Origin: CAYGAG01 sp964347765
GTDB taxonomy: Archaea; Thermoproteota; Bathyarchaeia; Bathyarchaeales; Bathycorpusculaceae
Assembly (NCBI GenBank): GCA_964347765.1
Contig: CAYGAG010000057.1
Location: 1 to 10,099, forward strand
Length of the DNA: 10,099 nucleotides
Direction of reading: 5' to 3'
The position numbers were made by a program, and so were the translations under genes. Below, in pieces: positions 5,327 to 10,099 of this stretch (its first letter is position 1; every line of letters starts with the position of its first letter). Under the pieces are notes generated by a model that worked only from the letters and a program-made list of their open reading frames with translations, searched no databases and was not told where the DNA came from.

Positions 5327-5649
5327 AAATCTTCCACAGCTTCGTCTTTGTTCGAAGATGAAGGAGCCGCACGCTGTCTATCCTTCAGTGGTAGGCTGGC
5401 TTTGCTGCCGAATGCTAAGATCGCTTCGAAAGCATGAATAAGGCACGAAAGTTGGTTAAAGTGACGCTGAATATGTATTCGAGAAGACAAGCTGGTCTTG
5501 CTCAGAAAACGAAAGCATCAACATAAAAAAGGAAAGTGGACATGCATACTGAATGATTTCTATGATAGTTTGTTGGAGTCCTAGTTAACGGTTTCTATTA
5601 CAACAAAATATTTAACGGCCGAAAACAAGTATTCTTTGGGAAGGAAAGT
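5327..5649. other. Intergenic region with a 9-bp hairpin and a promoter
   Basis: About 320 bases. A hairpin at 5340-5363 pairs CTTCGTCTT with AAGATGAAG (nine pairs, one G-U) around the loop TGTTCG, just after the glycosylase-like stop. It lacks a T run, so termination is uncertain. A basic 30-codon frame (5434-5526, begins MNKARKLVKVTLNMYS) has no SD site and is not called. The last 50 bases hold the promoter of the next gene. Confidence 0.5.
5606..5615 (+). promoter_or_regulatory. TATA-like box of the NosD/dockerin gene
   Basis: AAATATTTAA lies about 40 bases before ATG 5650. It is followed by GGGAAGGAAAG (5638-5648), whose AAGG is a suitable SD site five bases from the start. A near-identical box, AATATTTAAG, precedes the exoprotein gene at 8543. 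Confidence 0.55.
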
Positions 5650-6651
5650 ATGGTTTTCAAAGGTATTAGTAAGATTATGCTCTTGACTCTATTAGTGTGT
5701 ATAACAAGTCTAGCGTTCAACGAACAGCTAGTTAAGGCAGAATCGAAGACGATAATTGTTCCGGATGATCATCCAACCATTCAGGAGGCTGTAAATGCAG
5801 CTTCTGACCGAGACACGATTCTAGTTCGATCAGGAGTCTATTACGGTTGCAGCAACCCCTTGGCAATTATGGTTTTTGTAAACAAGTCTATATCGTTGGT
5901 TGGTGAAAATAAGAGCACAACTATTCTTGAAGGCTATGTGAACGGATTCGACAGAATCATACACATAGAAGCAGATAATGTAACAATCAGAGGTTTTACG
6001 ATACAAAATGTAGGTTCTATATGGTGTGATTGCGGCGGCGGGATCTTCGTAGCTGCGTCTGAAGGCAGCAGGATTTCTGATAACATCTTCAGGAATCCCT
6101 ACGCAACCGCCATAAACTTGTGGTCTGCCAACAACACGGAGATCACAGACAACATTTTCGTAGACAACGGCAACGCTATCTACTTCAAACCTTGGTCAAA
6201 CAACAATATCATCTACCATAACAACTTCGTAAACAGTGTTTCACACATCAACGTTGGACAAGCATCGAGCATCTGGGACAATGACTATCCCTCGGGTGGC
6301 AATTACTGGGACGACTATAATGGAACTGACCTCTACAACGGCCCTTATCAAAATGAAACTGGCATTGATGGAATAGGTGATACGCCCTATGTGAAAAACG
6401 AGAACAACACTGACAGGTATCCCTTAATCAGGCCTTGGAAATGGCCGCTCGTAGGTGAGATAAATCATGATTTCAAGGTTGACATGAAAGATATAGGCAT
6501 CGCAGCTAGGGCATTCGGATCCTATCCTGGACACCCACGATGGAACCCTCTTGCAGACATAACGGGACCTACGTATCTTGTGCCAGATGGCAAGGTCGAA
6601 ATGAGAGACATCGGAATCATAGCCAGAAACTTTGGAAAGACTTACCCATAG
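5650..6651 (+). CDS. Secreted NosD-like right-handed beta-helix protein with C-terminal dockerin-like domain
   Basis: A 333-residue exported protein. Residues 1-30 are a signal peptide (hydrophobic core 9-22, cleavage probably after VKA). IIVPDDHPTIQEAVNAASDRD starts a NosD/pectin-lyase-type parallel beta-helix (about 33-260), with repeated turns such as NVTIRGFTIQN, SRISDNIF, NTEITDNIF and NNIIYHNNF, then the NYWDDYNGTD and GIGDTPY motifs typical of archaeal NosD surface proteins. Residues 269-330 form a dockerin-like domain with two related halves, each ending DIGIxAR-FG, and Ca-binding-like acids (NHDFKVDMKD, PDGKVEMRD). Seven N-x-S/T sequons suggest glycosylation. It probably sits at the cell surface, where the dockerin may bind a cohesin-bearing partner or only stabilise the end. 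The ligand is unknown; a copper role as in NosD is not implied. Confidence 0.9.
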   Translation: MVFKGISKIMLLTLLVCITSLAFNEQLVKAESKTIIVPDDHPTIQEAVNAASDRDTILVRSGVYYGCSNPLAIMVFVNKSISLVGENKSTTILEGYVNGFDRIIHIEADNVTIRGFTIQNVGSIWCDCGGGIFVAASEGSRISDNIFRNPYATAINLWSANNTEITDNIFVDNGNAIYFKPWSNNNIIYHNNFVNSVSHINVGQASSIWDNDYPSGGNYWDDYNGTDLYNGPYQNETGIDGIGDTPYVKNENNTDRYPLIRPWKWPLVGEINHDFKVDMKDIGIAARAFGSYPGHPRWNPLADITGPTYLVPDGKVEMRDIGIIARNFGKTYP

Positions 6652-6673
6652 CTCGAAAATGAGAAACCGTGAA

Positions 6674-6715
6674 TCTAGCTAGACTCCGAACCAATCGCCT
6701 GCTTTGCAATTTTTT
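6674..6715 (+). terminator. Palindrome and T6 run after the NosD/dockerin gene
   Basis: The 10-base palindrome TCTAGCTAGA (6674-6683) and, 26 bases later, a T6 run (6710-6715) lie after the stop at 6651. Archaeal termination often needs only a T tract, so the T6 is the likelier signal. The palindrome is too far from it to form a classic hairpin terminator. Confidence 0.35.
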
Positions 6716-6825
6716 AGTAAATCAGAGAGAACATAGCAGAAAAAGTGCGCCAAGAATGTATTGAACCGAAGCGTGCACGCGCGTTACTCTTAAATGTTCG
6801 AAATCTGACTCATATCCGACCCGAA

Positions 6826-7404
6826 ATGAAGATGACAACAAAGATCTTAGCTGGCACGACCATTCTTGGGGCCTTGGTTGTTGTTTTTGATTACACTTTG
6901 AAGTTCTCTGGTTTGAAGATCCCATTCCCCCTCTTCCCACGTATTAAATTTGATTTTACCGGAATCCCAATAGTTCTGTCTCTGCTGCTTTTCGGCTTGA
7001 TCCCCGGAGTAATAACATCTGCTGTAGCCTTTTTTGCCATTCTCGTTCGAAGTGGCGAATTTGTTGGCCCGTCGATGAAAGCTTTAGCTGAGTTCTCAAC
7101 GATCTTTGGAATGGCAATCGGTATTAGGTTGTTCAAAAACTCTGAAAAGCTCAGAAAACCAGTTTCCTTTCTTCTCGGCTGCATCATGCGAATTCTCACA
7201 ATGTTTCTTGCAAACCTTCTAATACAGCCACTCTATTACGGGATGTCATTCATGGAAGCTCTTCTTCTAAGCCCATACATAGGAGCCTTTAATCTTGTCC
7301 AAGGCTTTCTGAGCATGTTTGGAGGTTATCTTATCTATGAAGCAATTAGACGAAGATTTCCTTCTCTGTCTGAGAAAAATCTGGGCATTTGGCAACTTCC
7401 TTGA
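6826..7404 (+). CDS. ECF transporter substrate-binding (S) component, RibU-like
   Basis: A 192-residue integral membrane protein with about six hydrophobic helices. The fold and the motif FPRIKFDFTGIPIVLSLLLF (about 37-56), then FGLIPGV, SGEFVGPSMKALAEF and a C-terminal GAFNLVQGFLSMFGGYLIYEAI, match the energy-coupling-factor S family, especially riboflavin carriers (RibU), where K-x-D-(F/T)-(S/T)-x-I-P is characteristic. It would bind a vitamin outside the cell and use shared ATPase and EcfT parts, none of which lie in this window. Riboflavin is inferred, not proved. The frame opens at 6745, but those residues are charged and non-hydrophobic; ATG 6826 (or 6832) fits a membrane N-terminus. 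There is no clear SD site, and a TATA-like CTTAAATG near 6788-6795 suggests a very short leader. Confidence 0.8.
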   Translation: MKMTTKILAGTTILGALVVVFDYTLKFSGLKIPFPLFPRIKFDFTGIPIVLSLLLFGLIPGVITSAVAFFAILVRSGEFVGPSMKALAEFSTIFGMAIGIRLFKNSEKLRKPVSFLLGCIMRILTMFLANLLIQPLYYGMSFMEALLLSPYIGAFNLVQGFLSMFGGYLIYEAIRRRFPSLSEKNLGIWQLP

Positions 7405-7544
7405 ATCGACGGAGAGATTTGAACCCATGACAAGTGGAGATATCATCTCACTTTCTTTCTATGCTTAATGCGCGGTAGCCACACGCTACTAATCTCTTCT
7501 GTTTGCGTAGAGCTTAGCCCTCAACATCAATGGCATGCGTCGAC
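7405..7544 (-). other. tRNA-like remnant: T-arm-like sequence with complementary ends
   Basis: On the minus strand GGGTTCAAATCTC (7426-7414) looks like a tRNA T loop with TTCAAAT, but the T stem pairs only in part. CGTCGAT after it (7411-7405) can pair with GTCGACG at 7544-7538 to make a seven-pair acceptor-like stem with one G-U. GCC/GGC at 7534-7532 and 7519-7517 resembles a D stem, but the GG of the D loop is missing and I cannot close an anticodon stem. The span of 140 bases would need an intron. It is best read as a degraded tRNA, an attachment-like remnant or chance. It lies between convergent genes. Confidence 0.25.
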
Positions 7545-7555
7545 AAGGATTCTAG

Positions 7556-8404
7556 TCATTTCAGATTTGCGAGGATGGACGAGACGCCAGCAGCCATAAG
7601 CACGAACGACTCGAAGATCTTATAGGCCTCTATCATATTGCTTGCAGTGTATTCTACTCTCAATCCATTGACTCTACTTACTGTTGGCAGCAGATCCGCC
7701 GCGTCTGCAAAATGACTTGCAATGAAAGTCACACCGATCTTCACTGGCCTTTCAGCTTCTAGTGGTTTCACCTTGCCTTGTTTGAATTTCGCGATCCCCT
7801 GCTTAACACTTCTTTTCAGTTCTTTCTCGATTCTCTTCAGGCTTGGACTTTTGGCTGCAATCCTGCTTAGCGAATACTTCAAGGGCACGGTCTCAGCCCA
7901 TGGTGCATATTTCTTGACATCATCTAACAAGAGCTGAGCCTCACCAGCAACCAGTATAACGGGCACATTAAAGTCTCCGGCTGCATAAGCATTCAGAAGA
8001 AACTCACTCACTGGAACACTGTTCACTTCAACCTTGTTGATGCTGCTACCACTATAGGTATGATCCCATGTGGATTTGGCCGTGCCGAATTTTGCATGAT
8101 AACCGAGAAAAAGGGCGACATCGCATCCTTTTATATCAGAAACCATGCTAGCGGGTCGGGGAAAACCTCTGATAACCTCCACGTATTCAGGTAAATCCTC
8201 AATCAAAAGGTTGACCATTGGTCCATGACTATCAGCAACAACAACCTCGTCAAAGCCGTTCTCATTCAATTCTTCAGCTACATCTAACGTAACTTTTGTA
8301 GCAATCTTCCTAGCTTCATCATACAGTTTGCCATTTAGACTTAGATGTCCAGGAATAACGATGTGAGGCATTCCCTCCAAATCCACCGAAATGAAAGCCT
8401 TCAT
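7556..8404 (-). CDS. M55 family D-aminopeptidase (DppA-like)
   Basis: A 282-residue metallopeptidase of family M55 (PF04951), related to Bacillus DppA, which releases D-amino acids such as D-Ala from short peptides. The metal ligands are in place: D8 and E10 in SVDLEGM, H60 in VADSHG, H103 in GYHAKFG, and E134 in VSEFLLNAYAAG. H115 (TWDHTYSG) matches the catalytic histidine. The length is normal (about 270-280). No signal peptide is seen, so it acts in the cytoplasm on imported or turned-over peptides. The start is ATG 8404, five bases after GGGTGA. A TATA-like CTTTATTT (8444-8437, minus) gives a short leader. It is divergent from the membrane-anchored exoprotein gene; the shared spacer contains a palindrome and a GCGCGCGC element. 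The true substrate is unknown, since many archaeal members are uncharacterised. Confidence 0.9.
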   Translation of the reverse strand: MKAFISVDLEGMPHIVIPGHLSLNGKLYDEARKIATKVTLDVAEELNENGFDEVVVADSHGPMVNLLIEDLPEYVEVIRGFPRPASMVSDIKGCDVALFLGYHAKFGTAKSTWDHTYSGSSINKVEVNSVPVSEFLLNAYAAGDFNVPVILVAGEAQLLLDDVKKYAPWAETVPLKYSLSRIAAKSPSLKRIEKELKRSVKQGIAKFKQGKVKPLEAERPVKIGVTFIASHFADAADLLPTVSRVNGLRVEYTASNMIEAYKIFESFVLMAAGVSSILANLK

Positions 8405-8436
8405 TCACTTCACCCTTTCCTAATCCTCATCATACG

Positions 8437-8444
8437 AAATAAAG
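8437..8444 (-). promoter_or_regulatory. TATA-like box of the M55 gene
   Basis: CTTTATTT on the minus strand lies about 35 bases before ATG 8404, leaving a leader of some 15 bases that contains the GGGTGA SD site. Confidence 0.4.
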
Positions 8445-8454
8445 AGTTTCTCTC

Positions 8455-8486
8455 ATGAATATTCATTAATGGTAGGCGCGCGCTTA
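8455..8486. promoter_or_regulatory. Perfect 12-bp palindrome beside a GCGCGCGCTTA element
   Basis: ATGAATATTCAT (8455-8466) is a perfect palindrome, and GCGCGCGCTTA (8476-8486) follows ten bases later. Both lie midway between the two divergent TATA-like boxes at 8437-8444 and 8499-8508. They are good candidates for shared regulator sites. The GC element matches those at 255-265 and 276-286. Confidence 0.4.
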
Positions 8487-8498
8487 GTCTGAAATCGT

Positions 8499-8508
8499 AA
8501 TATTTAAG
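8499..8508 (+). promoter_or_regulatory. TATA-like box of the membrane-anchored exoprotein gene
   Basis: AATATTTAAG lies about 40 bases before TTG 8543. A start of transcription near 8530 would leave a leader holding AAGGTGA (8532-8538). Confidence 0.55.
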
Positions 8509-8542
8509 TTATACACTTCCATTTACTTATCAAGGTGACAAG

Positions 8543-8953
8543 TTGAGGTATGTGACTGTAGGGAACTATCAGATTTCTGCTATGCTTTTGCTAATGGCTG
8601 TTTTGATTAGCCCTATTGCATTCGCTGCAACTTACTATCTGTGGACTACGAGAACAATACCTCTTTCGATCGATGAACCTTTGTCTATAACCGATTATCC
8701 AGACTCGATCCATGTTCGCCCTGGTGAGAACAAGACTCTCGACATTAGCATCCTGAACTCAGCGACTGTCAACTATTCGGTAACTCTAGTTTTCACGCTC
8801 AACAACACGGAATATCAAGAGTCCTATGTAGAGTTCAGCAATTACACATACAGCATAACACCCAGCATCAACCACATCAGAGCTTGGATTAACGTGGATA
8901 AGAAGGCGCCTCCAGTATGGCTTAGTCTCACAACAGATTTCTACAGAGAGTAA
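8543..8953 (+). CDS. Small membrane-anchored extracellular protein of unknown function
   Basis: A 136-residue protein with one transmembrane or signal-anchor segment (about 11-33, ISAMLLLMAVLISPIAFAA). The outside domain of about 100 residues is rich in beta-strand patterns: IHVRPGENKTLDISILNSAT, then VNYSVTLVFTLNNTEYQESY and a final IRAWINVDKKAPPVWLSL. This suggests an Ig-like or CARDB-like sandwich, common in archaeal surface proteins. Four sequons (N63, N77, N87, N100) predict N-glycosylation. No enzyme motif is seen. The start is TTG at 8543, supported by AAGGTGA ending four bases before it, the same spacing as at 2052. It may be a small pilin-like or envelope protein. No clear partner is nearby; it is divergent from the M55 gene. 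Confidence 0.8.
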   Translation: MRYVTVGNYQISAMLLLMAVLISPIAFAATYYLWTTRTIPLSIDEPLSITDYPDSIHVRPGENKTLDISILNSATVNYSVTLVFTLNNTEYQESYVEFSNYTYSITPSINHIRAWINVDKKAPPVWLSLTTDFYRE

Positions 8954-8976
8954 ATGTACTTAGTTGGCTCAGTTAC

Positions 8977-9015
8977 TGACATTCGCGCGAGAGATGTCAA
9001 CCGATCAGTTGACAT
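8977..9015. promoter_or_regulatory. Three alternating TGACAT arms: overlapping inverted repeats
   Basis: TGACAT (8977-8982), ATGTCAA (8994-9000) and TTGACAT (9009-9015) form two inverted repeats sharing the middle arm. The right-hand pair makes a 22-bp palindrome (8994-9015) with one mismatched pair and GATC at its centre. The left-hand pair encloses the palindrome TCGCGCGA (8983-8990). In RNA the middle arm could pair with either side. It lies 24 bases after the exoprotein stop and about 160 before the methyltransferase gene, so it could be a terminator, an operator or a switch. Confidence 0.5.
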
Positions 9016-9143
9016 AAACCTAAACCACGGGTTTTCGCTTTCGCCCTTAATTCGCTTAGTGCTCCAATGACTGCACGGCACCATGCCTCTTCATGTTTCT
9101 AGACGTTTAATCAGGCAGTCCTGTCATACAAAAAAAAGATAAA

Positions 9144-9153
9144 GGCATATTAG
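9144..9153 (+). promoter_or_regulatory. TATA-like box of the methyltransferase gene (leaderless)
   Basis: GGCATATTAG is centred about 28 bases before ATG 9178, and no SD site lies between. This spacing puts the transcription start at or next to the ATG, so the mRNA is probably leaderless, a usual mode in archaea. Confidence 0.45.
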
Positions 9154-9177
9154 ATGACCTTGTGTTAACCTCAGACT

Positions 9178-9963
9178 ATGGACGACTGGGTCAATAGGCT
9201 ATTTCTGGAACACTCTGATCTGTTCTTAAAGCTTCTAAATCTTAGATGGTCACGAACTGAGGAGCTCGTCAACGGAATAGTGCGAGTACTCAGCAACAAC
9301 GGGATTACTTCTGGAAATCTACTTGATCTCTGTTGTGGAAACGGGCGAATCTCAATTCACATGGCCAAGAGAGGGTTCAGAGCCTATGGAATTGACATTT
9401 CTAGAGCGTTCTTAGAAGATGCTGGAAGGAAGGCTCGCGAGAACGGCGTGTCTGACCTCGTGACCTTTGTAGAAGGTGACGTTAGGAATCTGAAAGACCT
9501 TATTAAAAGCAGCTTTGAACCGTTTGATGTTGTTGTCAATGCTTGGACATCTATTGGATACTACTCTGAAGAAGAAGATCTTAGTATCTTCAGGCAAGCC
9601 AGAGAATCTTCGAGAAAAGGTTCGATTCTAATAATCGCGGAAACTATGCATACTGAGTTCTTATCTCTAAAGTTTGCTCCCACTTCCTTTATGGAGATAG
9701 AAGACCTTATAATGCTAGAGAACAGAAAGTACGACCCAACAACTTCTAGGATAAACACAGTTTGGACCTTCTATCAGAGAAAGAAGAACGATCTGAAATT
9801 TATAGACAGCGTGGAATATCAGCTTCACGCCTACAGTCTTAGCCGACTCTGCGACATTCTGAGACAAGCGGGTTGGGATATTGTAGCCTCTTATGGAAGC
9901 CTTTCAACATTGCAGCAGATGACTCCTCTGTCAAGTCTCAATGTTGTTGCTCAGGCTATATGA
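9178..9963 (+). CDS. Class I SAM-dependent methyltransferase
   Basis: A 261-residue Rossmann-fold methyltransferase. Motif I is LLDLCCGNGRISIHMAKRGF (48-67). The acidic residue for the SAM ribose is D73 in YGIDIS, motif II-like VEGDVRNL holds D101 (about 98-105), and FDVVVNAWTSIGYY (116-129) is the post-motif strand and substrate loop. Then come IFRQARESSRKGSILIIAET (about 140-160) and a C-terminal YSLSRLCDILRQAGWDIVASYG (about 220-241), typical of small-molecule methyltransferases. The substrate cannot be told; the neighbours give no hint. It has no SD site and a TATA-like box at 9144-9153, so it is probably leaderless. It converges with the minus-strand gene ending at 10011, with 47 bases between their stop codons. 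Confidence 0.9.
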   Translation: MDDWVNRLFLEHSDLFLKLLNLRWSRTEELVNGIVRVLSNNGITSGNLLDLCCGNGRISIHMAKRGFRAYGIDISRAFLEDAGRKARENGVSDLVTFVEGDVRNLKDLIKSSFEPFDVVVNAWTSIGYYSEEEDLSIFRQARESSRKGSILIIAETMHTEFLSLKFAPTSFMEIEDLIMLENRKYDPTTSRINTVWTFYQRKKNDLKFIDSVEYQLHAYSLSRLCDILRQAGWDIVASYGSLSTLQQMTPLSSLNVVAQAI

Positions 9964-9977
9964 CAAGTATCATGTAC

Positions 9978-10019
9978 AGAAAAAAGCGGTACAACTACGG
10001 AAGCGCGTTCCTAGCTTCC
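9978..10019 (-). terminator. Terminator of the minus-strand gene at the window edge
   Basis: GGAAGC (9999-10004) and GCTTCC (10014-10019) form a 6-bp stem with a nine-base loop that overlaps the stop codon at 10013-10011. On the minus strand a T6 run (9985-9980) follows 13 bases later. Archaeal termination relies on T tracts, so the pair is a fair terminator for the gene reading leftward. Confidence 0.45.
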
Positions 10020-10097
10020 TGATATGGCTTCTACAACAGCTTTTATCAAGATTTTAGAGTTCTTTCTGACCTGTTCATGTCCGAAGAAATGTGTTTG
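10011..10097 (-). CDS. C-terminal end of a minus-strand protein (partial, start outside window)
   Basis: Read on the minus strand from base 10097, one frame is open for 28 codons and ends with TAG at 10013-10011. The peptide contains HFFGHEQVRKNSKILIKAV and ends EAISGS; it looks like a mixed charged and hydrophobic helix of a soluble protein. The other two minus frames stop early. The downstream hairpin and T run support a gene end here. No family can be named from this piece, and coding is inferred from composition. Confidence 0.45.
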   Translation of the reverse strand, partial: QTHFFGHEQVRKNSKILIKAVVEAISGS

Positions 10098-10099
10098 CC

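Noticed and set aside
5434..5526. 30-codon basic frame beginning MNKARKLVKV
   Set aside because: No SD site or promoter; composition alone is not enough.
6745..6825. Extended start for the ECF S component
   Set aside because: The residues are charged and unlike the family N-terminus, and the stretch includes the TATA-like CTTAAATG.
1..10099. CRISPR array, insertion sequence or prophage
   Set aside because: No regularly spaced long repeats, no transposase or integrase, and no terminal inverted repeats were seen.

Overview
The window looks like a chromosomal segment of an uncultivated archaeon, most likely a mesophilic to moderately thermophilic member of the Thermoproteota/Bathyarchaeia type; the exact lineage is inference. 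The support is: TATA-like boxes about 25-40 bases before genes, GGTGA or GGAGGTGAT Shine-Dalgarno (SD) sites 4-8 bases before ATG/GTG/TTG starts, an archaeal-type winged helix, a secreted NosD-like beta-helix protein ending in a dockerin-like domain, many N-glycosylation sequons in exported proteins, a DUF362 protein and an F420-type luciferase-like enzyme. No phage, transposase, CRISPR or rRNA is visible.

Layout. Bases 2-85 are the last 27 codons of a membrane protein. Bases 86-628 hold no convincing gene, but carry an iterated CTGTT motif, two GCGCGC elements spaced 21 bp apart and an 8-bp-stem hairpin. Then come a translationally coupled pair (unknown 175-residue protein plus a small winged helix, 629-1449) and a small two-helix membrane protein (1521-1844). 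It converges on a desulforedoxin-like zinc/iron protein (minus, 1859-2047). A two-helix membrane protein with a C-terminal zinc ribbon (minus, 2340-2687) follows, then a DUF362 protein (plus, 2877-3680) closed by a nested hairpin terminator.

The second half holds an F420-dependent-type luciferase-like oxidoreductase (minus, 3791-4678). Divergent from it is a frameshifted DNA-3-methyladenine glycosylase I-like gene (plus, 4866-5326). Next are the NosD/dockerin secreted protein (plus, 5650-6651), an ECF transporter S component resembling RibU (plus, 6826-7404), an M55 D-aminopeptidase (minus, 7556-8404), a small membrane-anchored, glycosylated exoprotein (plus, 8543-8953) and a SAM-dependent methyltransferase (plus, 9178-9963). 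The edge holds the C-terminal end of a minus-strand gene (10011-10097) with its own terminator.

The genes mostly stand alone with their own promoters, so no single pathway or operon is evident; only 629-1449 is a clear operon. Themes are envelope and exported proteins, nutrient uptake (vitamin import, peptide hydrolysis) and small metal-binding proteins. The most interesting material is non-coding: the 138-286 repeat block, the CGCGCG elements (six, all outside genes), the overlapping inverted repeats at 8977-9015, and a degenerate tRNA-like segment at 7405-7544. Two coding oddities are the broken glycosylase gene and a short leader reading frame overlapping the 1521 gene. I did not find a clear new defence or mobile system.
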